A stretch of 37,490 nucleotides of DNA from Undibacterium sp. (GTDB taxonomy: Bacteria; Pseudomonadota; Gammaproteobacteria; Burkholderiales; Burkholderiaceae_D). The stretch spans positions 1 through 37,490 of the forward strand of contig JANYFV010000352.1 in NCBI GenBank assembly GCA_025359635.1, given 5' to 3'. Shown here one piece after another: positions 1 through 11,012 of this stretch (positions are counted from its first letter, which is position 1; each line of letters opens with the position of its first letter). The position numbers and the translations under genes were made by a program. The notes beneath the pieces are model-generated. The model was not told the origin of the DNA, did not search any database, and saw only the letters and a list, made by a program, of their open reading frames with translations.

Positions 1-310
1 CTTCATCCAGCGGCACATAAGCATGACCATAACGACGGATACCTTTTTTATCCCCCATTGCGATGGCAAAAGCCTGCCCCAAGGTAATGCCAACATCTTC
101 CACTGTGTGATGCGCATCAATGTGGAGATCGCCCTTCGCTTCTATCTCCAGATCGATCAAACCATGACGGGCGATTTGGTCTAGCATATGATCCAGAAAT
201 GGCACGCCGGTATTGAGTTTTTGCTTGCCGGTGCCATCGAGATTGATGCTGACACTGATCTGGGTTTCGTTGGTATTGCGTGTGACTTGCGCGGTACGTT
301 GGGCTTGCAT
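1..310 (-). CDS. hisB: Imidazoleglycerol-phosphate dehydratase, N-terminal part (truncated by window edge)
   Basis: Reverse-strand translation from ATG at 310: [111 protein letters not shown] metal-binding motif; follows hisC. Confidence 0.95.
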   Translation of the reverse strand, partial: MQAQRTAQVTRNTNETQISVSINLDGTGKQKLNTGVPFLDHMLDQIARHGLIDLEIEAKGDLHIDAHHTVEDVGITLGQAFAIAMGDKKGIRRYGHAYVPLDE

Positions 311-344
311 GATATTTGGCTTTGCTTCAGCGTTGGTATAAAAA

Positions 345-1415
345 TTACAAAGATGCTTTAAGAGCATCAAGAAAGAGGTCATTTTCGGCTGGAGTACTGA
401 CTGTAATGCGCAGACAATTCTCTAGCAAAGCATGCATTTTACCTACATTTTTGACTAATATTTTTTGTTTCAGCAAATTAGCGAACACTTGTTCGGCTTG
501 CGGCACCCGAATCAGCAGGAAATTTGCCGCAGAAGGGAAAACTTCTACACCCTTCAATTGTTGCAAAGCAGCCGCCAGCAAAGTTCTTTGCTCACGCAAT
601 AGTGCGGCTTGCGCATCCAATACAGCTACATGCTGCAACATGAATTCTGCCGCAGCTTCCGTCAATACATTGATATTGTATGGCGGCCGGACTTTTTCAA
701 ATTCGTTTAATAGCGCCTGACTGCCCGACATATACCCAAGGCGAATACCAGCCAAACCTAACTTGGAGACTGTGCGCATCACGATGAGATTATCAAACTC
801 AGCCAGGCGTGACATGAAACTGCTTAGTGCAAAGGGCTGATACGCTTCGTCGACAATCACCACGCCGCTGTCGCCAACTGCACGCAAGATATCTTCGATA
901 TCCGCGACTTCAAACAGGGTTCCGGTAGGATTATTTGGATACGCCAGATAGGTGATCGCAGGCCTATGCTCATGGATGGCAGCGAGCATCGCGGGCTTAT
1001 CCAGCGTCAGATCGGCACGCAATGGCACACCGACAAATTTCAAGCCGGCCAGACGTGCCGACATCGCATACATGACAAATCCCGGCACTGGCGCCAGCAC
1101 GCTCGCACCAGGTTTGGCACAGGCGACTGAGACCATGGAGATTAACTCATCAGAACCATTACCCAATACCACATCATAATTTACTGGTATGCCGAATTCT
1201 TTTTTGATCGCGTTTTTCAATGCCGAATAACTCGGCACCGGATAGCGATTCAAGTCAACTTGTGCCAAGCGTTCAGCGAGTGCGCTTTGCAGTGCTGCCG
1301 ATAAAGTGTAGGGATTTTCCATCGCATCGAGTTTTACAAAACCGGATGAATCTGCCACGTGATAGGCAGATAAATCACGGATTTCGGTGCGTATGATATT
1401 TTCGATTAACGACAT
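345..1415 (-). CDS. hisC: Histidinol-phosphate aminotransferase
   Basis: 356 aa PLP aminotransferase fold type I (NPNNPTG-like [19 protein letters not shown] lysine motif); his operon context. Confidence 0.95.
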   Translation of the reverse strand: MSLIENIIRTEIRDLSAYHVADSSGFVKLDAMENPYTLSAALQSALAERLAQVDLNRYPVPSYSALKNAIKKEFGIPVNYDVVLGNGSDELISMVSVACAKPGASVLAPVPGFVMYAMSARLAGLKFVGVPLRADLTLDKPAMLAAIHEHRPAITYLAYPNNPTGTLFEVADIEDILRAVGDSGVVIVDEAYQPFALSSFMSRLAEFDNLIVMRTVSKLGLAGIRLGYMSGSQALLNEFEKVRPPYNINVLTEAAAEFMLQHVAVLDAQAALLREQRTLLAAALQQLKGVEVFPSAANFLLIRVPQAEQVFANLLKQKILVKNVGKMHALLENCLRITVSTPAENDLFLDALKASL

Positions 1416-1431
1416 GAGGGGTTCAATTCAA

Positions 1432-2367
1432 TTAAAAAATTAAGACCTTTTGCAAAGAGTCGGATGGTGCGTCGCTGGTCGCTGTTGGCGCAATTTTTGT
1501 TGCCGCTTTCTGTGAAATCTTTGCGCTTCGCTGACCTTTCTTTCCACTTTTTACGTTCGGAATTTTTTCCCGTACTGGCTCGGTCGGCAAATTACTTTGT
1601 ACTGACAATTGCGCTTCAGAAGACGCCAATCGTTCTTGAATGATCTGGCAGTATTCCGGATTCAATTCAAAGCCGACAAAATGTCGCCCGCAACGTTTAG
1701 CGGCAATCGCGGTAGTGCCGCTACCCATGAACAAATCTAGCACGACACCGCCAGGTGGGCAGGAGGCACGCACCATGCGTTCAATAATCTCTAAAGGTTT
1801 TTGGGTAGGATGATCGGCCCGTTCCGGATCTTCTTTGTGCAGACGCGACACGCTCCATACGTCTTTCGGGTTGTAGCCCAGTTCTAGCCATTTGGCGCCG
1901 ACAAAAATCGAACGTGAACGGGCTTTTTTGGTTTCGGCATCATACGGAATGCGCACGGCATCCAGATCAAAATAATAGCCTTTGTCCTTGGCAAAAAAAC
2001 CTATGGTGTCATGCACAGATGTAAAACTTCGGACACTGCCGCCCATCGACGGCACCCGCCTATCCCAGATAATTTCATTGAGCATCGTCATGCGTTGTTT
2101 CAGCATCACGAAGATTTCTGGCGAGTAGCGCCAGGTCAGGAATATGTATAAAGAACCGGCCGGCTTTAACTTAGGCAAGGCCGCAGCTATCCAGCGCTCG
2201 GTCCAGGCCAGGTAATCATTTGACGCCTGCTTATCGGAATCATTGCCGTAATCCTTGCCCAAACCATACGGCGGATCAGTCAAGATCAAATCGATACTTC
2301 CGTTTGGGATGCGCTCCAGACCGGCTAAAGCATCTTCATTGAAGATCTGATCGATGTAGCTATTCAT
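1432..2367 (-). CDS. Orphan site-specific DNA methyltransferase (beta-class amino-methyltransferase, N6-adenine or N4-cytosine)
   Basis: Catalytic motif IV DPPYGL near N-terminus and SAM-binding motif [29 protein letters not shown] near C-terminus (beta-class order); start overlaps hisD stop by 8 nt; no restriction gene nearby. Confidence 0.93.
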   Translation of the reverse strand: MNSYIDQIFNEDALAGLERIPNGSIDLILTDPPYGLGKDYGNDSDKQASNDYLAWTERWIAAALPKLKPAGSLYIFLTWRYSPEIFVMLKQRMTMLNEIIWDRRVPSMGGSVRSFTSVHDTIGFFAKDKGYYFDLDAVRIPYDAETKKARSRSIFVGAKWLELGYNPKDVWSVSRLHKEDPERADHPTQKPLEIIERMVRASCPPGGVVLDLFMGSGTTAIAAKRCGRHFVGFELNPEYCQIIQERLASSEAQLSVQSNLPTEPVREKIPNVKSGKKGQRSAKISQKAATKIAPTATSDAPSDSLQKVLIF

Positions 2368-3709
2368 TGCATATTTCAGGTGATAATTTCAAACGATATT
2401 CAGCGCTACGGGCATGCGCCTGCAGGCCTTCGCCATAGGCTAATTCGGCAGCGACTTTACCGAGGCTTTGCGCGCCCTGCTGGCTGACATGGATCATCGA
2501 AGAGCGTTTTTGAAAATCATAGACGCCGAGCGGTGACGAAAAGCGTGCCGTGCGCGAAGTTGGCAACACGTGATTAGGTCCGGCACAATAATCACCCAGC
2601 GCTTCCGAGGAATATCGGCCAAGAAACATGGCGCCGGCATGGCGAATTTGGTCCGCCCATTGTTGCGGATTTTCAGCGGAAATTTCCAGATGCTCGGCCG
2701 CGATATTATTCGCGATATCACAGGCTTCCTGCATATCGCGCACCTTGATTAAAGCACCTCGATTGGCCAAAGAAGTGCGAATAATTTCCTGACGTGGCAT
2801 GGCCTCGATTAACTTGGCAATACTGGCACTGACCGCATCCAGATAGGCGGCATCCGGGCACAGTAAGATCGATTGCGCGAGCTCGTCATGTTCAGCCTGG
2901 GAAAACAAATCCATCGCGACCCAATCAGGGTCAGTGGTGCCATCGCAGATCACCAGAATTTCAGACGGGCCGGCGATCATGTCGATGCCCACCGTGCCAA
3001 ACACCCGGCGCTTGGCGGCCGCGACATAGGCGTTACCCGGCCCGACAATTTTATCCACTTGCGGTATCGTCTGAGTACCATAGGCCAAAGCACCAACCGC
3101 CTGCGCACCACCTACAGTGAACACACGATCCACACCGGCGATAGCCGCGGCCGCAAGTACCAGAGAATTTTTTACGCCATCCGGTGTCGGCACTACCATG
3201 ATGATTTCTTTGACGCCTGCCACTTTGGCCGGTATCGCATTCATCAATACCGAAGATGGGTAAGCCGCTTTACCACCAGGCACATAGATGCCAACGCGAT
3301 CGAGCGGGGTGACTTTTTGCCCGAGCACTGTACCGTCTGCCTCGGCGTAAGAGAATCCAGCCGAACCACATTCTGTTTTCTGAATTTCATGGTAGCTACG
3401 TACCCGCTGCGCTGCAGTTTCCAGCGCACTACGGCGTTCAGGTGACAGAGAAATTAATGCCGCATGCAGCTCTGCCTGCGGGATCTCCAATTCAGCAATA
3501 CTGTGCGCTGTCAGCCGATCAAAACGATTCGTAGTCTCGAGCACGGCGGCATCACCGCGCTTTTTCACGTCCAGCAAAATTTGCGCAACGACACGGTCAA
3601 TCGCCTCATCTTCATTCGCTTCAAATGCCAATAAGCTCGCCAGCTTTTCAGAAAAATCTGCCTGACTTGAATCGAGCCTAGCGATCAATGATGGAGTGAT
3701 TTGCGACAT
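2360..3709 (-). CDS. hisD: Histidinol dehydrogenase
   Basis: 449 aa; motifs [61 protein letters not shown]. Confidence 0.97.
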   Translation of the reverse strand: MSQITPSLIARLDSSQADFSEKLASLLAFEANEDEAIDRVVAQILLDVKKRGDAAVLETTNRFDRLTAHSIAELEIPQAELHAALISLSPERRSALETAAQRVRSYHEIQKTECGSAGFSYAEADGTVLGQKVTPLDRVGIYVPGGKAAYPSSVLMNAIPAKVAGVKEIIMVVPTPDGVKNSLVLAAAAIAGVDRVFTVGGAQAVGALAYGTQTIPQVDKIVGPGNAYVAAAKRRVFGTVGIDMIAGPSEILVICDGTTDPDWVAMDLFSQAEHDELAQSILLCPDAAYLDAVSASIAKLIEAMPRQEIIRTSLANRGALIKVRDMQEACDIANNIAAEHLEISAENPQQWADQIRHAGAMFLGRYSSEALGDYCAGPNHVLPTSRTARFSSPLGVYDFQKRSSMIHVSQQGAQSLGKVAAELAYGEGLQAHARSAEYRLKLSPEICNE

Positions 3710-3780
3710 AATGAATACTTTCGAGAAACGCCGTACTTACCGTTCAAACTACACTAAAACTATCAGCCAAATAAATTAAG

Positions 3781-4440
3781 TCAGCTTGGATGGAGCGCTT
3801 TAGAAGCGCGGTCAAAGGCCTCAAGTATCGGTTGCAAACGTTCACGTTTCATTTTCAAGGCAGCCTGATTTACCACCATGCGCGAAGAAATATCCATGAT
3901 GTGTTCGACTTCAACCAGGTTATTTGCGCGCAAGGTGTTGCCTGTGCTGACCAGATCAACTATCGCGTCTGACAAACCAACTAGCGGAGCGAGCTCCATC
4001 GAGCCGTACAATTTAATCAAATCCACGTGCACGCCTTTGTTAGCGAAATGCTGGCGCGCGATCTCAGTGTATTTGGTGGCAACGCGCAAACGAGCACCAT
4101 GGCGCACCGCGGTGGCATAATCAAAACCGACCGAGACGGCTACCGACATTCTGCAGTTGGCGATATTGAGGTCGATAGGCTGGTACAAGCCCTCCCCGCC
4201 ATGCTCTTGCAACACGTCTTTACCGGCAACGCCAAAATCGGCCGCGCCATATTGCACGTAAGTTGGCACATCTGATGCGCGCACAATAATCACCCGCACG
4301 GCAGGATCGTTGGTCGCCAAAATCAATTTACGTGAAGTTTCAGGATCTTCAGTGACGCGGATCCCTGCAGCTTCAAGTAGCGGCAAAGTCTCTTCAAAGA
4401 TGCGGCCTTTGGATAAGGCCAGGGTCAGTTGTTGGTTCAT
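3781..4440 (-). CDS. hisG: ATP phosphoribosyltransferase catalytic subunit, short form
   Basis: 219 aa; [46 protein letters not shown]. The short form is known to need HisZ, which is not in this window. Confidence 0.96.
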   Translation of the reverse strand: MNQQLTLALSKGRIFEETLPLLEAAGIRVTEDPETSRKLILATNDPAVRVIIVRASDVPTYVQYGAADFGVAGKDVLQEHGGEGLYQPIDLNIANCRMSVAVSVGFDYATAVRHGARLRVATKYTEIARQHFANKGVHVDLIKLYGSMELAPLVGLSDAIVDLVSTGNTLRANNLVEVEHIMDISSRMVVNQAALKMKRERLQPILEAFDRASKALHPS

Positions 4441-4450
4441 ATCGTGTGTT

Positions 4451-5701
4451 TTATTTTACTCGTTGTATGTGGGCGCCAACGCCAGACAATTTCACTTCCA
4501 TTTTGTCGTAACCGCGATCCAGATGATAAATCCTGTCGATCAGGGTCTCGCCCTCTGCTGCCAGACCTGCGATCACCAAAGAGGCGGAAGCCCGTAAATC
4601 AGTTGCCATCACCGGTGCACCAACCAATTTATCTACCCCGGTAACAATCGCGGTATGGCCGTCAATTTCAATGTGCGCACCAAGACGATTCATCTCTTGC
4701 ACGTGCATGTAGCGGTTTTCAAAAATCGTTTCCGTGACCCGGCTGACACCATGGGCGATGCAATCGAGCGCCATGGATTGCGCTTGCATATCGGTAGGGA
4801 AGCCCGGGTATTCCGTAGTACGGAAACTCACGGCCTTAGGACGCGTGCCCATTTGCGCCCTGATCCAATCAGGGCCGCTGGTGATAATCACACCGGCTTC
4901 GCGCAATTTATCCATCGCCACGTCGAGAATATCGCTACGGGTATTTTTTAAAGTAATGTCACCACCTGCCGCTGCCACGGCACACAAAAAAGTCGCAGTC
5001 TCGATACGGTCTGCCACGACGGTGTGGGATGCCCCATGTAAACGATCGACACCTTGAATGACTAAACGATCGGTGCCAACGCCTTCAATTTTTGCACCCA
5101 TAGAAACTAATAGATGCGCAAGATCAGTGACTTCTGGTTCGCGCGCCGCGTTTTCTAAAATGGTTTCGCCGTCAGCCAGTGCCGCGGCCATCAAGAAATT
5201 TTCAGTCCCTGTCACGGTGATCATGTCGGTGACGATTTTTGCGCCTTTCAGGCGCTTGGCTTTGGCGTGAATATAACCAGCCTCAATATTGATTTCGGCC
5301 CCCATCGCTTGCAGACCTTTGATATGCTGATCAACTGGCCGTGAACCAATGGCGCAACCGCCAGGCAAAGACACTTTTGCTTCGCCAAAACGAGCCAACA
5401 ATGGGCCGAGTACCAGAATAGACGCACGCATGGTTTTCACCATATCGTAAGGCGCTTCCCAGTTATTGACTCCAGCACCGTTGAGGGTCACGATGCCGTC
5501 TTCTTGCGTCACCGCCAGGCCCATTTGACGCAACAACTTCAGCATCGTCGAGACATCTTGCAAGGACGGCACATTGCTCAGAACCAGATCATCGGCAGTC
5601 AACAAGCCCGCACATAAAATCGGTAAGGCCGCGTTTTTTGCGCCAGAAATCATCACATCGCCATTCAGGCGATAACCTCCGGTAATCAGTAACTTATCCA
5701 T
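4451..5701 (-). CDS. murA: UDP-N-acetylglucosamine 1-carboxyvinyltransferase
   Basis: 416 aa; [58 protein letters not shown]. Confidence 0.97.
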   Translation of the reverse strand: MDKLLITGGYRLNGDVMISGAKNAALPILCAGLLTADDLVLSNVPSLQDVSTMLKLLRQMGLAVTQEDGIVTLNGAGVNNWEAPYDMVKTMRASILVLGPLLARFGEAKVSLPGGCAIGSRPVDQHIKGLQAMGAEINIEAGYIHAKAKRLKGAKIVTDMITVTGTENFLMAAALADGETILENAAREPEVTDLAHLLVSMGAKIEGVGTDRLVIQGVDRLHGASHTVVADRIETATFLCAVAAAGGDITLKNTRSDILDVAMDKLREAGVIITSGPDWIRAQMGTRPKAVSFRTTEYPGFPTDMQAQSMALDCIAHGVSRVTETIFENRYMHVQEMNRLGAHIEIDGHTAIVTGVDKLVGAPVMATDLRASASLVIAGLAAEGETLIDRIYHLDRGYDKMEVKLSGVGAHIQRVK

Positions 5702-5703
5702 GC

Positions 5704-5979
5704 TTATTTTCCTGCCTGCAGAAATTCTTCGGGAGTATGCGTCTTCATCGACAGCGCGTGAATTTCTTCGCGCATGCGGTCGCCCAAGGCAGCGTAGACA
5801 ATTTGGTGGCGCTGTATCAAGCGCTTGCCGACAAATGCGGACGAGACAATCACCGCAGTGAAATGCTGGCCATCACCTTCGACTTCGAGGTGACTGCATT
5901 CCAGGCCGGCAGCGATATATTCTTTGATTTGTTCAGGAGTAGGAAACACGGTTTTTCTCTTAGTAATAATTTTGTTCAA
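5704..5979 (-). CDS. BolA/IbaG family protein
   Basis: Small BolA-fold protein: [48 protein letters not shown]; adjacent to murA, as is common for ibaG-type genes. Confidence 0.88.
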   Translation of the reverse strand: MNKIITKRKTVFPTPEQIKEYIAAGLECSHLEVEGDGQHFTAVIVSSAFVGKRLIQRHQIVYAALGDRMREEIHALSMKTHTPEEFLQAGK

Positions 5980-6024
5980 TGTCGAATGGTGCAGCGTCCG
6001 ACTTTAATTTTTTTATTCAATAAC

Positions 6025-6777
6025 TTAATGACGTAACTTATATCCGCGTTTCAACATCTGTATGGCGATCGTCGCCAGCAAAATAAAGAAAGAAAATGCA
6101 ACTGCGGCACTCGTCCACGGGCTCACATCAGACTGCGCAAAAAAGCCGTAACGGAAGCCATCTATCATGTAAAAGAAGGGATTAAAGCGCGACAAATTTT
6201 GCCAAAATGGCGGCAAGGAATGAATTGAGTAAAACACACCGGACAAAAATGTCGCCGGCATAATAAAGAAATTCTGGAAGGCTGCCAGTTGATCAAATTT
6301 TTCTGCCCAGATTCCGGCGATCAAACCCATGGTACCCAAAATGGCCGCGCCCAATAAGGCAAAAATGATGATCCAACCTGGTGCTGAAAAACTGAGGCTT
6401 GCCATCCAGGCGGTAACCACAAACACACCTGTACCAACCGCCAGACCACGCACTATCGCCGCCAGCACGTAGCCATTAAACAAATCCCAATGGCTTAAAG
6501 GGGTCAGCATGACAAACACCAGATTGCCGGTAATCTTAGATTGGATCAGCGATGAAGAGGCATTCGCAAAAGCGTTTTGCAAGATGCTCATCATCACCAG
6601 ACCTGGGATCAAAAATGCCGTGTATTTGACCCCTGAGACTTGCACATGCCCTTCCAGCACATGGCCAAATATCAGCAGATACAACATCGCCGTGACGATC
6701 GGTGCGGTGATAGTTTGGGTTGCCACTTTCCAGAAGCGCAAAACTTCCTTGTAAAACAGCGTTTGAAAGCCGGTCAT
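6025..6777 (-). CDS. ABC-2 type transporter permease
   Basis: 250 aa polytopic protein with ABC-2 membrane-domain character (YLLIFGHVLEGHV..., AFLIPGLVMMSILQNAF, NFFIMPATFLSGVFYSIHSLPPFWQ); 4-nt overlap with the ATPase gene. Confidence 0.93.
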   Translation of the reverse strand: MTGFQTLFYKEVLRFWKVATQTITAPIVTAMLYLLIFGHVLEGHVQVSGVKYTAFLIPGLVMMSILQNAFANASSSLIQSKITGNLVFVMLTPLSHWDLFNGYVLAAIVRGLAVGTGVFVVTAWMASLSFSAPGWIIIFALLGAAILGTMGLIAGIWAEKFDQLAAFQNFFIMPATFLSGVFYSIHSLPPFWQNLSRFNPFFYMIDGFRYGFFAQSDVSPWTSAAVAFSFFILLATIAIQMLKRGYKLRH

Positions 6778-7685
6778 TGTTGATCTCCCATGATTTGCAG
6801 GAAGACGTCTTCCAGATCAGCCTGTTGCAGTTGCAGATCTTCCATCACGCAACCGGCAGTTCTTAGACTGGCGAGTATCGGTTCAACCTCAGCGTAATCG
6901 GTGACGCGTAACAGATATTGTTTATCGACTACCGACCCTTCGTGCGAAATAAGCAAAGGCGCCAAGTTCGCGGGCAAGTCGCCTTGCGCCAAAGTAAACT
7001 TCATCTGTGATCCAGAAATTCTTTTGATCAGTGCCGACATGCTGTCTAGCGCCACCACCTTACCCGCCTTGAGCATGGCAACGCGGTTGCACAAAGCCTG
7101 CGCCTCTTCGAGGTAATGCGTAGTCAGGACCACGGTATGACCTTCTTTATTCAAACGCGCGATAAACTTCCAGAGTGTTTGACGCAATTCGACGTCGACG
7201 CCAGCGGTTGGCTCATCGAGCACGATCACTGGCGGTTTATGCACCAGTGCTTGCGCTACCAATACCCGGCGTTTCATTCCGCCAGACAAGGCACGCATAT
7301 TCACATCCGCTTTATTCGTTAGATCGAGGTTATCCATCACCTCGTCGATCCACTTATCGTTATTCTTTACGCCGAAATAACCTGACTGCATGCGCAAAGT
7401 CTCGCGCACTGTGAAGAAAGGATCAAACACTAATTCTTGCGGCACCACACCGATATTTTTTCGCGCAGCGCGATAGTCGGTAACGACATCGTGCCCCTGT
7501 ACCGTGACGCTGCCGGCATCGGCACGATTCAGGCCAGCGATGATGGAAATTAATGTAGTTTTACCAGCACCGTTTGGTCCCAGCAAGCCAAAAAATTCCC
7601 CCTCTTCAATCGACAAGGAGACACCACCCAGCGCCTTCAAGGACTGGTAGCTTTTTTCAATATTGGTAATTTGTATGGCGGCCAT
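6774..7685 (-). CDS. ABC transporter ATP-binding protein (multidrug/export type)
   Basis: Walker A GLLGPNGAGKTTLI, signature LSGGMKRRV, Walker B VIVLDEPTAGVD. Confidence 0.95.
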   Translation of the reverse strand: MAAIQITNIEKSYQSLKALGGVSLSIEEGEFFGLLGPNGAGKTTLISIIAGLNRADAGSVTVQGHDVVTDYRAARKNIGVVPQELVFDPFFTVRETLRMQSGYFGVKNNDKWIDEVMDNLDLTNKADVNMRALSGGMKRRVLVAQALVHKPPVIVLDEPTAGVDVELRQTLWKFIARLNKEGHTVVLTTHYLEEAQALCNRVAMLKAGKVVALDSMSALIKRISGSQMKFTLAQGDLPANLAPLLISHEGSVVDKQYLLRVTDYAEVEPILASLRTAGCVMEDLQLQQADLEDVFLQIMGDQQ

Positions 7686-7717
7686 CTGGCAACACGATTT
7701 GTGCGTAAAAGGTAGAG

Positions 7718-7749
7718 CGCCGCAGCTGCGGCGAAAACCTTCGATTATA
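7718..7749 (-). promoter_or_regulatory. Candidate promoter/leader of the ABC exporter operon: TATAAT box followed by a 16-bp perfect palindrome
   Basis: Minus-strand CCCCTATAATCGAAGGTTTTCGCCGCAGCTGCGGCG; -10-like TATAAT at 7744-7749, palindrome CGCCGCAGCTGCGGCG at 7718-7733. Confidence 0.45.
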
Positions 7750-7828
7750 GGGGATTTTTTGGAACAGGATAGCCGCTTATCTGATTCTTCCTTAAGGATT
7801 AGCTAAGCGCCAATAGAAAACAGCAGGA

Positions 7829-8110
7829 TCAATGTCGCTCGGCGACTGTCGTGGTCAAGAGCTCGGAGAGGCCATACAGTTCTATCAGACTGCTGACATT
7901 TGCAGGTACGCTACGAAAAGTGATCACTTTACCCAAGCGTTTTGCCGCGCGTTGCCATTCCAACATAACTGCAACCGCGGATGAATCTACTACAGTAAGC
8001 GCAGACAGATCAAAATCTATCTGACCTTGTGCAATTGCAGCCAAACCAGCTTGCACTGAATTGACCGCATTTTGCAAACTTAGCTCTTGAGCCGGTTGAT
8101 ACATGCACAC
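7829..8110 (-). CDS. mlaB: STAS-domain protein, MlaB-like
   Basis: STAS signature IDFDLSALTVVDSSAVAVMLEWQRAAKRLGK; last gene of the mla cluster. Confidence 0.88.
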   Translation of the reverse strand: MCMYQPAQELSLQNAVNSVQAGLAAIAQGQIDFDLSALTVVDSSAVAVMLEWQRAAKRLGKVITFRSVPANVSSLIELYGLSELLTTTVAERH

Positions 8111-8115
8111 TCCAA

Positions 8116-8757
8116 TTATTTCGCTGCAGTCTTGCTGGCGCTAGCCGTCGCAAGCTTTTTGTTTTTTTCAACCAGTATCTTGATCAAGCCATCGATGCCA
8201 GATTTAGTCACTTCAGCGGCAAAACTGCCTTTGTAAGTTTCCACCAACCAGGCACCAAGTACGTTGATATCGTATATTTTCCAGCCGGTCGCCGACTTTT
8301 CCAGACGATAACTCAATTGCAAGGGTTCGCCACGCGCTTGAATGACCTGGCTCTTCACTTCCACTTCGGTATCATCTGGCGCACCGCGAAATGGCTTGAA
8401 TTCCACTTTTTGGTCTTTAATCTGAGAAATCGCGCCCGAATAGGTATGCACCAACAGTGTGCGGAATTCGTTAATCAATTGTTTTTGCTGCTCTGGCGTA
8501 GCATCGCGCCAGTTTTTTCCTGCTGCCAATGAGGTCATGCGAGTAAAGTCGATATACGGCAAGACTTTGGCCTCAACCAATTCGAAGACCCGCTTTTGAT
8601 TGCCGGATTGAATATCCTTATCCGTCTTGGCGATATCAAGAATTTCCTGACTGAGGCGCTTAATTAGCTGATCAGGCGCTTCGTCCGCTGCAAAAGAACT
8701 GACAGCGAAACTTAAACTAGCGAGTACACACAAAAGAATTTTATTAAACAGTTTCAT
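8116..8757 (-). CDS. mlaC: Periplasmic phospholipid-binding protein MlaC
   Basis: Signal peptide; VEAKVLPYIDFTRMTSLAAGKNWRDATPEQQKQLINEFRTLLVHTYSGAI, WKIYDINVLGAWLVETYKGSFAAEV. Confidence 0.94.
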   Translation of the reverse strand: MKLFNKILLCVLASLSFAVSSFAADEAPDQLIKRLSQEILDIAKTDKDIQSGNQKRVFELVEAKVLPYIDFTRMTSLAAGKNWRDATPEQQKQLINEFRTLLVHTYSGAISQIKDQKVEFKPFRGAPDDTEVEVKSQVIQARGEPLQLSYRLEKSATGWKIYDINVLGAWLVETYKGSFAAEVTKSGIDGLIKILVEKNKKLATASASKTAAK

Positions 8758-8884
8758 TTTTTAACTTCCCAATGACGCAACATGCGTCTATCAATAGTAA
8801 GTAACTAATCACTCAGAGGTACAAGTGGTTGACACTCAATTACAAATTCATTACGGATTCGTTGCAAATTGCATCAGCCCCGTA

Positions 8885-9703
8885 TCAATCTTCATCAGGA
8901 TTAACTTCTGCAGCACGGCGTTGCAAATAGGCGTCACGGATAAACACGTATTTATCCAGAGCCGCTTCTTCAATCAAACTACCCGCATCGAGAAACGAGG
9001 CGCGCTTATCCACCAAGCGGACAACCGATCCTACATTGCGGGTACTGACCGGAGTAGTATAGCTCCACAAATCCGCTTTGAAATCGAGTGGCGTAGCGAT
9101 CACATCGCGCAAGGTTGAGGCACCAAGCAATGGCAACACAACATACGGTCCCGACCGCATACCCCAAACTCCTAAAGTTTGGCCAAAATCTTCCCTGTGC
9201 TTTGGAATGCCACCTGCGGAAGCGATATCAATCAAACCGCCCAAACCAAAGGTAGAGTTTACCGCAACACGCATAAAGTCATTCACACCATCCGTGACCT
9301 TACCCTGTAGTAAATTATTCACCGCAGTCCAAACATCGCCGATATTGCCAAAAAAATTGCCAATTGCAGTCTGCACAAACGAAGGTACCACCGCCTGATA
9401 GGCTTGCGCGACCGGCTTTAACGCTATCTCATCGAGTTTTTCGTTGAAGCCGAACATGGCCCGGTTAAAGCCTTCAAGCGGATCACGGGGATTATTCCCT
9501 ATCCCAGTTTTCACACTAATCTTGTCTAAGGTTTTTACGGTACCAGTCTTAATCGTATCGATAGTCGCAGTGGCGCCAGTTTTTATGCTGCTTACCGTAG
9601 TGCAGGCACCAAGAGACATGCTCAAGACCAGAATGCTCATCAAGCGCATGATGTTTGATTGCCTACGTGGCAAGCTAAACTCATGTTGCATAGTCAATCT
9701 CAT
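8885..9703 (-). CDS. mlaA: Outer-membrane lipoprotein MlaA (VacJ)
   Basis: Lipobox-like LGACTTV; DPLEGFNRAMFGFNEKLDE, REDFGQTLGVWGMRSGPYVVLPLLGASTLRD. Confidence 0.95.
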   Translation of the reverse strand: MRLTMQHEFSLPRRQSNIMRLMSILVLSMSLGACTTVSSIKTGATATIDTIKTGTVKTLDKISVKTGIGNNPRDPLEGFNRAMFGFNEKLDEIALKPVAQAYQAVVPSFVQTAIGNFFGNIGDVWTAVNNLLQGKVTDGVNDFMRVAVNSTFGLGGLIDIASAGGIPKHREDFGQTLGVWGMRSGPYVVLPLLGASTLRDVIATPLDFKADLWSYTTPVSTRNVGSVVRLVDKRASFLDAGSLIEEAALDKYVFIRDAYLQRRAAEVNPDED

Positions 9704-10173
9704 TTACTTTCTTCCTTACCCTCTGCCGCCTTACTGAACAGGAATTGACTGATCAGGTTTTCTAACACGACGGCAGACTGTGTCATTTTTATACGGTCAC
9801 CGGCAACTAAATTTGTGGCATCACCACCTGGCTCTAAACCGATGTACTGTTCACCCAACAAACCTGAGGTAAGTATTTTTACCGAGCTGTCTTTGGGAAA
9901 TTTATAGCGATTTTCCATTTTCAAAGTTACTGTGGCCTGATAAGTTTTATCATCAAAACGAATCTCGCCAACTCGCCCGACCACCACGCCGGCACTCTTC
10001 ACCGGCGCTTTTGGTTTCAAGCCACCGATATTATCAAAACGAGTAATCACCTCGTAAGTGCTATCAAAAGACAAGCTACTCATATTGCCCGCTTTCAGCG
10101 CTAAAAACAGCAAAGCGGCAGCGCCCAGCAAGACAAATAAACCAACCCAGACATCCAAAGTTTTACGGTGCAT
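9700..10173 (-). CDS. mlaD: MCE-domain phospholipid transport protein MlaD
   Basis: N-terminal TM helix; MCE domain: FDNIGGLKPKAPVKSAGVVVGRVGEIRFD, SGLLGEQYIGLEPGGD. Confidence 0.95.
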   Translation of the reverse strand: MHRKTLDVWVGLFVLLGAAALLFLALKAGNMSSLSFDSTYEVITRFDNIGGLKPKAPVKSAGVVVGRVGEIRFDDKTYQATVTLKMENRYKFPKDSSVKILTSGLLGEQYIGLEPGGDATNLVAGDRIKMTQSAVVLENLISQFLFSKAAEGKEESK

Positions 10174-10229
10174 ACATCATTTCCTAAATTTTGCGGACAG
10201 TAAGCGCTGCCCAACACATCAATTATTAA

Positions 10230-11012
10230 TTATTTATTAAACATCAAGGCAGTAAGAATAAAATCAAACAACCAGACCGACAAAGAAGCGATGACAACGG
10301 TACGGGTAGTCGCACGCGACACATCTTCAGGCGTCGGCTGTGCATGATAACCTTGGTACAGCGCGGTAAAAGTCACGATAATTCCGAACACGAAGCTTTT
10401 GATCACTCCATTCGCAATATCGTTCCATATATCGACACCATCTTGCATCTGCGACCAAAATGATCCTTCATCCACACCAATCATTTGCACGCCAACTAGG
10501 TAGCCCCCCATCACGCCGACCGCTGAAAACACTGTTGCCAGCACTGGCATCGCAATAATACCGGCCCAAAAGCGTGGTGCCAGTATGCGCTGAATTGGAT
10601 TCACCGCCATCATTTCCATGGCAGACAATTGCTCACCGGCTTTCATCAAACCGATTTCTGCCGTCAGCGAAGTACCTGCACGCCCTGCAAACAACAAGGC
10701 CGTCACAACCGGGCCCAATTCACGTGTCAAAGACAGGGCAACCAGCAAACCCAAGGCTTGTTCGGAGCCATATTTGTTCAGAGTGTAATAACCCTGTAAG
10801 CCAAGCACCATGCCCACAAACAAACCAGAGACGACAATGATGACGAGGGAGTAATTGCCAATAAAGTGGATCTGTTCAGAAATCAAACCTGGCCGACGCA
10901 TCGCCCCTGGCAACATCCTAATCAAATTAAAAAACCAGCGAGTGGCGGCACCGACGCTCTCGACTTGCTCACGCAGGAAACCGCCGATGGCACGTAAAAA
11001 GTTAGCGATCAT
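10230..11012 (-). CDS. mlaE: Phospholipid ABC transporter permease MlaE
   Basis: 260 aa; GLFVGMVLGLQGYYTLNKYGSEQALGLLVALSLTRELGPVVTALLFAGRAGTSLTAEIGLMKAGEQLSAMEMMAVNP. Confidence 0.96.
   Translation of the reverse strand: MIANFLRAIGGFLREQVESVGAATRWFFNLIRMLPGAMRRPGLISEQIHFIGNYSLVIIVVSGLFVGMVLGLQGYYTLNKYGSEQALGLLVALSLTRELGPVVTALLFAGRAGTSLTAEIGLMKAGEQLSAMEMMAVNPIQRILAPRFWAGIIAMPVLATVFSAVGVMGGYLVGVQMIGVDEGSFWSQMQDGVDIWNDIANGVIKSFVFGIIVTFTALYQGYHAQPTPEDVSRATTRTVVIASLSVWLFDFILTALMFNK

Noticed and set aside
2873-3445. 190-aa plus-strand ORF opposite hisD
   Set aside because: Shadow of the clearly conserved hisD; no domain signal.
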